Shown here one piece after another: positions 51,453-63,286 of a stretch of 64,000 bases of DNA; within the stretch, counting starts at the first letter, position 1; each line of letters starts with the position of its first letter. The DNA is from Polydactylus sextarius. Taxonomy: Eukaryota; Chordata; Actinopteri; Polynemidae. The notes below the pieces were generated by a model. That model ran no database searches, was not told the DNA's origin, and saw only the letters and a list, made by a program, of their open reading frames with translations. The stretch spans positions 2,881,001-2,945,000 of the forward strand of contig CM028922.1 of NCBI GenBank assembly GCA_016801845.1. Direction: 5' to 3'. The translations under genes and the position numbers were made by a program.

Positions 51453-51590
51453 CTGACCTCCCCTGGATCCTCGGTAACCAGCACGTCTGTCTTACAGCTG
51501 GCAATGGGGTTGATTGACAGTTCCACTGGTGGCACCACAAAGCTCTTGCTGACTGGCAGCCACAACCCTTGGCCCAGACTGTAGAACGAT
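51453..51590 (-). CDS. astn2: astn2 exon, linker between EGF-1 and EGF-2
   Basis: 138-nt exon, phase 2 to phase 2. The acceptor ends CAACACAG at 51591 and the donor is GTCAG|GTCAGT at 51453/51452. It encodes SFYSLGQGLWLPVSKSFVVP, then VELSINP and CKTDVLVTEDPGEVR. An earlier GT (after GAG, five bases upstream) would break the frame with the next exon, so the later donor is chosen. This block is among the most conserved in ASTN2. Confidence 0.96.
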
Positions 51591-54405
51591 CTGTGTTGAC
51601 ACAGCCCGAAGACATAAATGTCAATCAAACTACTGTCACGTTATCACCTTGAATTAACACACACAAGCACACATTATATAGTATGTACACACACAAGCAT
51701 GCAAAGACAGTATAGCAGGAATGAGTAGAACTGGAAAGTGTTAAAAATATTGAATGCCTCAAGAAAATATATTTTTATTGTTGTTATATTGCACATTTTA
51801 ATATTCATACAGTATGAGGTTCAGTATTATTCTTGTGCTCACTCCTTGAATTCAGAGTAATGAAAATATGCAGATCAGACATGCAAGGGTGGTGTGATAT
51901 CAATTTGAGAAGAGCAGCACACACATTGAGTATATGAATATCTAGAACATATGAGATCTTTACTAAAGATGTGCCGCTTTACAAAATTCATGATATTCAA
52001 GTCTGAAATGGCTGTATAAAAAGGTCTGTGAATATGATATCACTGCACACGCTACTTGAAAAATATATCTTTTTTAAAAAAAAACATGGTTTCACATCAT
52101 TCATTCAGCGTCATTTTCTAACTACAACAGGTCAAGGAAACATGTCTAGACTAAATAATTGCCGGCTTATGATGTTAATTTAATTGGTATTCACGTATTT
52201 TGCATTTTTGACACAGTTGGAAACAGAATTGGATTTAGAGAAATATAATAGAAGTGGCTGTAGGGTCATGGCTTTTTTTTATTGCTACTTAAAAATATTT
52301 TTTAAAAAATAAATTTCATTATAGCACAGTAGATGTATGTGTTGAATGGAATAAAAATAATTTGATTTTGTTAGAGATGTTTTTCTTAAGGTGAAATTTA
52401 ATATCCTCAGGATGGCATCCTGCAGGGTGCAGAGACTTGCCACTGGGGAGAAACAACACCTGATAAAGTCCTCAAAATAGCACAGAACATGGAACAAGCT
52501 GCATTCGCTTTTAATGTAAGGGAGCAGGTGTGATATGAGCAAAGGCCACAGATTTGTAGAAATCTTGAAAGAAGAACTGACTAACATTGCTTGTTAGTAA
52601 ATACTGACAAAGTGTTTAATTTCACGCGCACATAAACCAAAAAAAGCAGTTTTTTCCCCCATATTTACTACACAATCCACATTTATTCACTATCAAATAT
52701 TGATGACATCTAACCTTTACAAGGCCACACCAGTAGAACATGCTACACTTTAAAAACCCTCAACCTGTAAAAATCCCAGTTGCCAACATAACAAGAATCG
52801 AAGAATCTGGAAACATCACATTCATTCTGACCTCTCCTCAGTTTCTCACAATTCAAACTGATGCCAACATCAAAATGTGGCTAGTTCACACCGAATCCAG
52901 TCTTCATGCAGCCCAGGTGTTTTATTCTAGTCACAGAATGCTTATTTTCTCACTATTTCTAGGATAAAAATTGATAGGCAGCACATTTTTCCTTCAAAGC
53001 TTCCATCTGTGAAACCAATCCCCGTTACGATTAAGCTTCTCTTTTCCCCTGCTATAGGACTGACGCTGACACTGGCCAGCTGAGGAGCAACACAGTCGCT
53101 CCACCAATTCTCCCCTTCACAGTACCCACATCAGGTTTCCACTTGGTTTCTGCATCTTTACTCACTTTGTCTGCTATCTGTATCAGTATGCGCATGGCTG
53201 AACGTATTTGTGCTTGGTAACTGTGCGTGTGTGCGACTGTGATTTCCTTTTTCCTCTCTCGCAAATCTCTGCACTGACATGTCCTTCAAGCAAGCAGTGG
53301 GTTTGATTTCCACTTTAATGTGTGTGGATGCTAACATTGAGTCCCATCTCCAAGATGGTGCTTTTAACTGGTAATGGACAGAAGAATGACACAATGTGCA
53401 GGAGAACGACTGTGAGTTCAGAGCCTCATTTCTTAGGCTCACGCTGAGAAGCTAACACTGCGCGGTCAGTATGCAGAGGAGTGAGATTAGTGTGACAAAG
53501 AGCTCCTCCTACCTACATAGCAGAGAGGTAGTGAGCATGAAATCAAGAAAGATTTCATAGAATCAAAGCTTTTACTTTAACTGACAGTTACATAAATAGA
53601 ACATCAAGAAATGAAAATGTCACATTTTTAAAGACGTATAGATGAAATTCTGACTGATACTATATATGGGTGGTAACATAGTCATTCTTTATTATGACAG
53701 AAAGTTATATAAATCAGTGGGAGATAAGTTAACACATATTCTCAATGTTACTTTTGTTGTTTCATAAACTTTTTCTATTCTCCATTCACAAGAGGTCTGG
53801 GTTATAAAACAGGGTCCAAAGTCCCTGATTAGTAACAGGTAGAACAAATCCATCATGGCACATTCCATATTTTAGCCTATGAGTATGTTTTGTACCTTCA
53901 TATATATTTAAAACTCTCCACAAGGTCTGATATTTATCATCAACATGACTGAGTTATTTGTTTATAGCAAAAAAGCCTTTGGCTGAAATGTGTGTAATGC
54001 ACAAGGACAGATTGATCTGCTTTACTTAAATGAAATAAAAAAATAAACAAATTAAAAAACACAGGAAAAACTCCAGCAATAACATGAAATACAGATTTTC
54101 AAAATAACATAAAAATAGAGTAGTATTATAAAACCTTTTAAGAAGAACAGCTGAGTGATACTGAATGGTTCCTCTGAGCCTCACACATCTTGAAAAATGT
54201 CAGACACAGTGACCCCATCAACAGTGAGAGCTATAACAAAAATGGCAGTAAAAGCATTTGAAAGGAGTCTATCCAGGACTGCCCCTTGGGCTATTTCACA
54301 ACACAGGAGCCCATGGGTGAGACTTCACCACAGCATGGAGTGTATTTGTGCGTCCATCCAACTGTGTCGTTTTTGTATCTGCTGGATACTCATCTGTCTG
54401 CTCTG

Positions 54406-54502
<97 letters not shown>

Positions 54503-54619
54503 TTCACACCCACAAACACATGCCAAGAACACCACCATGATTCCTCTGTGTGTGTTCACAGAGTCACAGATGGTCAGCAGAAGTCGTGCACACAGATGCA
54601 CCAGAAGGGAAGGACTCAC
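51591..54619 (-). other. astn2: astn2 intron, 3.0 kb
   Basis: Phase-2 intron with donor GTGAGT at 54619. A 93-base pure CA tract lies 120 bases downstream of the donor. The rest is AT-rich with no supported coding on either strand. Confidence 0.85.
54407..54499. repeat. (CA)46 microsatellite
   Basis: Uninterrupted CA tract of 93 bases, by far the longest in the window. On the astn2 transcript strand it is (TG)46, starting 120 bases after the splice donor at 54619. Several long open frames here are artefacts of the repeat. Confidence 0.98.
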
Positions 54620-54694
54620 CTGAAGATCCTCTCTGGGGCCTGTTCTCCTGTAACTAGGTCATAGCCTTTCTCCAAGTTAGCGTATGGCCAAGGA
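54620..54694 (-). CDS. astn2: astn2 exon, short linker
   Basis: 75-nt exon, phase 2 to phase 2. The acceptor ends CCATTAAG at 54695 and the donor is CTTCAG|GTGAGT. It encodes PWPYANLEKGYDLVTG followed by EQAPERIFR. It is too short to stand out as an open frame and was found from homology and matching phases. The acceptor's pyrimidine tract is weak, but both junctions rebuild expected residues (Gly at the start, Arg at the end). Confidence 0.94.
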
Positions 54695-55682
54695 CTTAAT
54701 GGAGGACACAGAGACACAGGGCAAGACAATTAAAGTCAGGAATTCATGAACTATGTTTGAAAATTAATGTCATAATTATAATAACAGTGAATTATGTTAA
54801 TTTCCTAAAGGTTAAAATCTGGAACACAGAGAGATCTGGATCTTTTTTTTTTTTTTGAAGAAAAAGACCTTTCAAAACACCTCACACAGTGTGTATAAAA
54901 AATATATATCAAACATGAGCAAAACATGAAGTCATAACTAAACTAAAATCATTTCATTAGATGTTTTGTTTGTAGCCGGAGGAGATTACACTCTGTCAGC
55001 TGCTGCTCCAACAAACTTTGGATTTCATGGGATTTCATGTGCGGCTGGACTGAGTCTTACAGATGACAGGTGGAGTTGAATATCAATGTGACCTTTTTAA
55101 TGAACCAATGAACAGAGAAGCCAGCTAACTGTCAAACAAAGTCAGAGTCAGAGAGACGGATGATTTGACTCTCTTTTCTCTCCTCATCAAGTCTCTTTCC
55201 TCCTATTTGTCTTTTTTATGTTGCACTCATTCACTCTCTGCCCTCCCCTGCTGTTTTGTGTCATTATACATTACACTGCTCCAATCTTTGACTCCTTAAA
55301 TCTGTACTTCTAATTCCCTCTTCAAAGTCTGCTTCCTCGAGTTAAGGGACCATACAGGTAAATTTCCATGTTTTAGACCATTAACTACAAATTACCTATA
55401 TTTTACATCACCTGTGAACATTTTTGAGAACATGAGAACAAGTTATTAGATTGATGTTCTGCCTTAGTTTCAGTACATTTTAATACTCTGAAAAATAACT
55501 GACACAGACTTGAAACTTGGACCAGATAGCTAATATATCACAGAAAACAATTTACCTCTTTAAATGTGAAGTTTATATTATGTCCTAATGCATTTGGGAA
55601 AAGAGGATTTTAAAACAAGCCAAAGGGCCATTTGAGAACAAGCGAGGGTTTTGGATGTCGGTGGAAGGAGCAGAGTACTTAC
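54695..55682 (-). other. astn2: astn2 intron, 988 bp
   Basis: Phase-2 intron with donor GTAAGT at 55682. It contains a T run (54843-54857) and otherwise unremarkable AT-rich sequence. Confidence 0.85.
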
Positions 55683-55767
55683 CCTTCGTTTCGACCCCAG
55701 TCACTGCGAATGCAGAGGTGTTTGTGGACGGGATCGGGGGAATAGCCCTCATGACAGCTGCATTCTC
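55683..55767 (-). CDS. astn2: astn2 exon, end of EGF-1
   Basis: 85-nt exon, phase 1 to phase 2. The acceptor ends GGTCACAG at 55768 and the donor is GAAGG|GTAAGT. The coding frame gives GECSCHEGYSPDPVHKHLC followed by IRSDWGRNEG, the last four cysteines of the first EGF-like domain. A different, longer minus-strand open frame covers the same bases but is meaningless. This is the most 5' astn2 exon found; the previous exon must end in phase 1 and should encode the first half of EGF-1. Confidence 0.95.
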
Positions 55768-58700
55768 CTGTGACCGAGAGAACAAGAAGGAGCACAGTAG
55801 CAGATATTTAATTATCTCCAGTAGCTGAATAAATTGCCATGTATGTGACCCTGGCCTTCACCTTCGTTAGAGCATAAGCTGTTGCCATGCCGTTTAATTT
55901 ACCAGGCAGCAGAAGTATCAGCTATAGACTGTTTACTGAAATATTTTTCACCAAACTTAGAACTAGCAATCATTTTCCTGGACTGTTTCTCACCGAGCCA
56001 TCAAGATAAAGCTGCATGTTTCTACTATTGATTTGTTTTTCTCCCAGTTCATTAAGAATGTGTTAGATTTATTTTTTTAAACATTAGAAACAGCATTTGT
56101 TTTGTTCCTGTATATATATATTGAACCAGTAAACACTCAAATGAGAAAAAAAGTGCCAAAAAATAAGTGATTTTACTTAGTTTTATACACAAACACACTA
56201 GAATCTGAAGCATAGTCTCATGGCTACAAACTGACAAAAAGTGACTGGGTTTCTCTTTGCTCACTGTATTACTGCAAGTCTTTGTCATCTGCACTAAGGT
56301 ATTTTTGTCCTTGAGAGTTTTATGTCTTAGTACAAGATCTATGCTTATTTTCTCCTCAGTCGGCTGGACTGCTCTCACTGCAGAACGAGCCATTCAGATG
56401 GTTTGCAGCTTTGTTTTGCTACAGGAAGCTGTCAGTCATGCAGCTTTGGTCACTTTTTACTTTTTACTTACTCCGACTACTCACACCACTGCCTCACTGG
56501 ATACCTATTAACGTTTGAAGCCGCACAGTGTTTTTCTGTTATGTAAGTGTGCTTGTCAGTGGACAACTATGTCACAATACACCCTTGGCCCGCTGAGCAT
56601 TGAAATTTGTGTGGATTATATTTCTTGAAATGTGATGTATTCCTTCCTTTGATATGGAGGTTGAAGCAAAGCTCTTATCCAATGAATAAACAGAAGGACA
56701 TTCTACTCCCACATCTAAACACTCAGAATGTAACATGTTTTGTGATCATATCTTGAATAAAATATATCGAAGCATAGAAAAACTTTCTGATTATCTGTCA
56801 TAATCAGTTAAATGGGGATAGAAAATTGAACTCTCATCCTCGTTGCTCTGAACTCATCTGTGGTCTGCTGTGCTACCATGTTAACACTACCCAGACAGGC
56901 TCAAATGCATCAGCTTCATAAATACAGATAAACATAAATACATAAATAAATACAGCTTCATGGTAATGCCTATTAAGAAGGAAACATTTTTGAAATATCA
57001 GGTCACTGATAGCTTTGCCAACCTCTCTATTAGCAACGCTTCCAAAATCAAAGCCGCCGACTTCTTTCTGGTGACCTATATGGAGGCGTAACACTGGAAA
57101 AATGGGCATTGGCCACTCAGGCAACAGCATTCACATTTTATCACCTAGTGTTTAATAATTTACTGGTTGACTTTACAGGCTTACGACTCACTAGTGGAGT
57201 CACAGAGAAGTAAAAAGTAAAAATTTTTTTTTTTTTATTTGTTTGTGGCTATTTCATGTGGCTTCAAATGATGAGTAAGAGCTCTCAAAAAAAAAAAAAA
57301 AACATCCACACAGATGTGGATGTGAGTACACAACAAAATTGAAATAGCCAGTTGAAATAAATGATGAATGAGGATGACAGATTTCAAGATAATTGTTACA
57401 TCTGCATTGAGAATTTGTTTGAACCATTTTCATATTTCTCTAAAGAGCGAAAACATTCATTCAACTGGCCTCCACAACAACGCAAACAAGTGTTTTCTAA
57501 TCTGACGTGCCTATCAGGAGGATAATTTGACATGTCAGTCCCTTTGAAAGCCATTACAAATCACTATTTCAAAAACAAATCAGTTTTCAAATCTTAAAGT
57601 TTGGTAAAACTGGCTTCGGGTTAAGAACAGATCATGGTTTGGGTAAAAAAAGACTTTTCTCTAAGATTAAAGGGCTGATGGATCAAGACAAGGAACAAAC
57701 AGCAGTTTCCAATATATAAAAAAAAATCAATCCAATCACATTTTGTTCAACCATCCTTCCTCTCTCTGCTCATTCTGTGCTTCTATAACTTCTATAACTT
57801 CCTCCTTTTTTCCTGAGAGAAAAGAGTCATAATTACCACACCGAGCTACAGCACTTTGTCATGTGAACATGAACACACTATCTGTCATTTTGGGGCTATT
57901 TTCTCTGACACAGCCACATAAACAACATGTCTTGCTCACATTGCAAACACACACAGCTACACATCCATGAATAAACATAGACAAACACACACAGCCACAT
58001 CCCACTGCTACTCTGTACATATACATTTACTCTAGTTATATTTAATTCTTCCTGACTGCCAGAGGCAAGCATTAATAAAATCAATGGTGCACATGTGCAG
58101 TTCGGTCACATGTTGCTAGTTACTCACTGAAGTCGGGGCGGGATCTAAATAAGCTTTTATCTCTCTCTGTTTCCTCACTTTGGTCTGCAAGGGACTGGAA
58201 TTGGCATTTTCATTAGTAGTCTCTTAGTGGTTAGACTAACAATAGAGTCCAAACTTAATGTTTTTCTTAGATATGCAAGATTAAAGATTTACATGGCAAA
58301 TTCTGATTTGTTAGTGGAAAAATCCAGACAGTGGCTCTGATTAACTGGAAAGGAGAGATGGGAGCTGGCTAAATGCAGGTGTACCTGTGACACGACTGTG
58401 CCTGCTGCTGACAGAAATAGTTAAACTTAGCTTGTGTTTGGTTCGGAAAGAAACATCCAGGCCTAATGGGACAGGGCCAATGTTCTTTTATTTTTCCTTT
58501 TTCAGGGGGTGGAGATTTTATCATGCGCAGCAAACAGAAAGGTAATCAATACTTAAATTACCAGTGTTCCTTTACTGAATGGACTGCTAGCAAAGCAAGT
58601 CTGGAATCAAGTGCTAGTGACAGACCTGAATGCCACACTTGCATTCTGTCGTGTAATGTACTCCCCTGATGCCCAAAACAACTATTCACATTTGAACGTG

Positions 58701-61700
58701 TTACTGGGTGTCAACTTAAAGCAAAAATGTTTATCTAACAAAATAAAGCAGAAAACTTGTGTCTCCCACATTATGCAATACATGCTAATATGATGACACC
58801 TTTGATTGTTTTATATGTGAACCTTGTGCCCCAAACCTAACAGCTTTAACATTAAAAAATGTGTGTACCTACAGTATTACAGGTTACTTCAGCAAACATA
58901 GTCAGTTTAGATTAACCTTCCCCCTGAGAGTCTGTGACTATTGTAGCAATATGTTTGTGTTTGTGCATCAAAGCTGAGTCTCTGCTGACTAGGTGAAGGT
59001 GAACAAACTACATGAATGAATTTTTATTGTCTCTAGTCCAGATTCTGTGTAGACACTGGAACAAAACCGCTATAGCTTGTAAACAAGGAGGTTTTTTTTT
59101 CTCTCTTAGGAGGAAATTTGGCTGAAATTTGACTATATACTATTGTAAACAACTGAGTCAGAAAATATCTGGCTGTATAAGTGATGGTGCCTCTGACTAT
59201 GACAAATATGGACTTATTGTTTGGAGACTAGAGTGGATTTAATACATTTTGTTTAACAGGTCCCAGTCACAGACTCTTTGCAGGTGGCTGTTTTAGAAAA
59301 GAGCAAGTAGAAACATGAAGTAAGTGAACTGGAAGTTTCTGCATTGGCTTTAGTTTAAGTTCTCTCATCTTGGCTCTTGAGGCATTCCTCGTCTCATGTT
59401 GGCTCCTGTGATGCTGCAGTAATTTCAAAAGGTCAACACACCTTTTTTTTTCTTTTGACAATGCACAGTTCTGCACCTGATATTAATTTCGCATTTCCTT
59501 TATCTTCAGAATCTGACATTAGAAAAGTTGGTTAGAGCGGAATATTTAGAAGTGAGGAACATTTAATTAAAGTACTAAATGATACAAAGACTGTGCAGGA
59601 AAAGACTAATTACATATGAATTAAGCGCGGATCATTGATTTAGATATGTAGTTTATACCTAAGGTAACAAAAACACTGTCAAGAGAAGTACATGTGTTGT
59701 GCAGGTCTAAAGGCTGCGGAGAAAACACATTTATTAAGTCTTTTCTGTCTTGTTTCAGATAAAGTGCACCAGCCCAGAAGCACAGTTCGCCTGTAATCTG
59801 AGACACACCTTGCGAGTAATCAGTGGAGCACAGCTCTCTCCTTTTATGCAAATGCATTTAAAAGGGAGTATCAAGCAATTAACAAGAAGAGATACAGTAT
59901 GTCTGGCTGATTACACATTCCGCTGGATTGACTAACCTTTACATAACTTGGGAGCATCAGTTTTGTGTGGCACTTTTTCTGCCTCTAAAAATGCAGTTTG
60001 AGGCAAATTAAAAAGAAGGTTAGGATCGAGATAGATAGAGAGAGAGAACCTAAAGCTTCTCTTTAGAAAGCTCAACGATGGTAGACAAACAGTAACGAAG
60101 AAAAGCAGAAAGAGGAAGAAAGGTGTCAAATTAGTTACTTAAAAAAAAGGAGCTTCTTAAAAAGATAAGGCTGGCAATAAAAACACCACACAAGGAGGGC
60201 ACAGGGAGTTATGATTGTGTGGTCATTAAACTTGAACTTCACAGAGCTGCTAATGTGCTATGGCAATGGCACTTCGTTTACATTTATAGTGTGTATTTGG
60301 CTGCTGTTACCTTGGGATTCTAAAGAGATGTCATTGATATCGGTGTCATCCATCTGCTATGTTATTAGTTTGGACTCGTTGCTGATGTGGTGGCTCATTG
60401 ATTTATTTATTTTTATGAGCCACATTTTCTTTTATGTCTTCTATCATTTGGTTTTTGAAGGAGTTCCTATAATGGGACCAACTGAAGTAATGTTGCATAC
60501 GTGATAGGAAAAAAGAGGGAAAAAAATTTAAAAATGTTGTTTTTTTTCAGATGCAGTTATCATATTTTGTTGAATTTCATTACTTTATCGACAGGAAATT
60601 CTATTTTTGAACCACATTTTTTATTTATTTTCTGCTCATGCTAATCTTAAACTAATCTGAGAGCTGAACTGTGCTGTGTGAACTCTCCTCACCATCCTAC
60701 GCTGCCAAAATAAATCAGGTTGTTTCAGTTGGTTTCAAGCAGATTGCAAATGCAAATTGAATGTTTTCATGTATGTCTGGTCCTAAGAGCATGGATAAAG
60801 TGAGAGAACTCAGTGATGCCAAAAGTTATGGCTGACTGATCAGAACATGTTGTCGCCCTAATTTAGAGGTAATCACCTGCGATTGGAAATGGCCATTTAA
60901 TGACAACAATTATCTACTAGTACTCACCTGGTCCCTTTCCTCTTATGTTCCAGACAGGTTCCTACACAACCTGATCCTGCACTCGGGGATACTGCCGTCT
61001 TGTATAAACACCAATATTAGATTGCCAGTAAAATTTGTCACCATTATGCCACTATCGTGTCCTCATTCTCCACACATTTCGTTTCTTTGCACTCTCTCTG
61101 TTTCTAAATTAAGAGCCAAAATATCTAAAACAGTTTAAAGTGACAATCACTTGAGACCGGAAACCATCTCTCTTTTCTCTTACTCCTGTATTACCACCCT
61201 ATATCATGAATGATGTCTTTAATTATAATGATAATTATTTCTAAAGTCTCACATTAGCAGCATAGGTAATTTTCACATCTAAATGAAGAGGGTATGCACA
61301 CGGAAAACATCTATTACCGCTCTGATGCTTATTTACACTTGCTAATAAAATAACTAGGTGGAGAAGCCATTCTGCCCAGAGACCTTAGGCAGATTCCACA
61401 TAAATGTTTTCTCATACAAATATGTGTGTGTGCACATGCAGGTACAATATGAACTGAATGGAATGATAAAGCAGGGGTATATGTTAACACCCCAGCAGTT
61501 TCAATTCCAATTAGGTGAAGCTGGAGGGGCCAGGGAGACATAATTTCAAATGAGGAAAACAAAGGCAGCTAAGGAGGTTCACAGGTCTTTATGAGGTTAG
61601 TTATGATGATAGATGGCAATGAGCTGGCAGCAATCTATTCCTCCTAAGTAGGGTGTTTAACTATATGAGAGAGGATAGATTGACTAACAACATAATAACT

Positions 61701-63250
61701 CATAATAATAATAAAGCTTTACCTTGAATCATCATGTTGCCATGCCAACATCAGTGGTTAGAAGTATATGTATGTTGAAGTAGAAGCAAAGTATATATAT
61801 TGTAGTATAGTAGTATATATATAGAAGCAAAGTTATTATATTTAATTAAACATATTTATTAAATTAAATTCTATTAACAGGCATGTTTTATTGCACAAAC
61901 ATATATTTGGTGCCTAGTGGGTTCTAATGTCTGCTGTTAGATTGTCCAGGTTCCAGGTCCAGTTCTAGATATCTACAGTAAATCCCAAGGAGTTATCCAG
62001 CAACAGGGACAGTTAACTCATGCCATTCATCTACTGACCTCCATTTTAGCAGTTAAGTCAGGGAGTGAAGGTGAAAGCAGAGAAGATTGATTATCAAGGC
62101 ACAGTGATAGAGTGACTGGCAGTCAACAGTGACAGTCAACCAGTGTGACATTGAAGCAGCATGGAGTCACAGAGATGGTGTGAGATAACTTAGTGAAACG
62201 ATACCTGCCTGCGATTGTGGAGCATGAAGAAACATGGGCAGAAAGTACGTCTGCAGGTATGTGTTTAATATAAACTGACGGATGCTAAGATGCAGGATGC
62301 TGTGTAGATTTAAACTATCCACTATATGTGTGGAAAACAGTATGTTTCCTCGTGAAATGCAAGTATGTTTGAAAGAGAAAAGTGAAAGTATGTAATACTT
62401 GCATAAGCCTTTGGAAGCCTTTGGAAGACAGCAGTGTAGATGCCATCGTATCCCTTCCCTTATCTTGAGCAGTGAGTAGGAGTAGGCCTTCTGTATTTCC
62501 TGACATGTTTTTCTTTTGTACAACAGCAGAAATCTAACTAAGAATCTCTGTCCAAAAAACCTCCAGACAACAGTAGGACGTGTCACCATGTCCTAGGCCG
62601 ACTTTTATTAGAATGCCACAGAAATCATACCCACGGGAAGAAGAAGTGCTGAAGGTGCAGCAGCACCACTGCACCCAAGTGGATAAGATAGGCTGTATTT
62701 TTATTGTCGTATGTTTTTTTCTCTTTTTTTTTTTTTTCTTACGCACTTCTCTGTCACCTCTAATATTTTTTAAGCTGCACCAGTTTCCTGATATTATGCA
62801 CAGGGGATTTCTGTTAAAGCACTACACCCCCTACTCAATGGTAAATCGCAAAAATGTCCTTCAATATCCATTTCCAAATTACAGCTGATATGAACTTTGG
62901 CTTTATGCAACACTGATTTTTATCGAAACTTCTCACCTCAAGTGAGACCACATGGAAGACATGATGCACACGACCTTATTTGTCTTTGGCATCTCTTTTT
63001 TGTGTATTCTATGTTTAAACCTCCTGTTACTTGTCAGAAGGTAAAATACCCACTTTATAATTGCTTATTGGTTGTGGCCAAAATTGCAGCATGCTGAATG
63101 CATTGAGAGCAGAGCAGCTGCACTTTCCCCTGTGCGATTTAGCTCGTAAAATTTCGCAACCAATGGTTCATCCTATTGTTGGAACTGCAATAAAAGTGCC
63201 TGGATGAAAGAGTTTGTTTCAGGTTGGCTGTCTGCAGAAACTGTGTATGT

Positions 63251-63286
<36 letters not shown>

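Larger units (their letters stand above)
7392..55767 (-). other. astn2: astn2 gene, partial (middle nine coding exons)
   Basis: Astrotactin-2 is a vertebrate neuronal membrane glycoprotein involved in glial-guided neuronal migration and in trafficking of surface proteins. Nine exons on the minus strand join with perfect phase agreement (1-2, 2-2, 2-2, 2-0, 0-2, 2-2, 2-1, 1-1, 1-1) into 1,215 nt with no stop. In order they encode the end of EGF-1, a conserved linker, EGF-2, EGF-3, the segment leading into MACPF, and most of the MACPF fold. I choose ASTN2 over the paralogue ASTN1 because of segments such as LADGLMVIPLPVEEQCRG, GYPMVQQWRVRSNLYKVKL and QQQLWLQYQK, which match ASTN2 as I know it, and because trim32 is nested here. 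The N-terminal exons and the C-terminal FnIII/annexin-like exons lie outside the window. Both ends are cut by the window; nothing suggests a broken gene. Confidence 0.95.

Noticed and set aside
51458..51590. Alternative donor after GAG in the linker exon
   Set aside because: It would leave phase 0, which does not match the phase-2 start of exon 39515-39665; the donor at 51452 does match.
52740..52967. 75-codon plus-strand frame resembling an ordered protein segment
   Set aside because: No family was recognised, there is no supporting splice signal, and it lies in an astn2 intron. Treated as chance.
54197..54664. Long open frames on both strands with His-Thr or Cys-Val repeats
   Set aside because: They are translations of the CA/TG microsatellite at 54407-54499.
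55585..55785. 66-codon minus-strand open frame over the EGF-1 exon
   Set aside because: It is in the wrong frame. Splice sites and the EGF cysteine pattern define exon 55683-55767 in another frame.
62167..62589. 140-codon minus-strand open frame, considered as an upstream astn2 exon
   Set aside because: It has no EGF cysteine pattern or ASTN luminal motif, and no phase-1 donor at the expected sequence.
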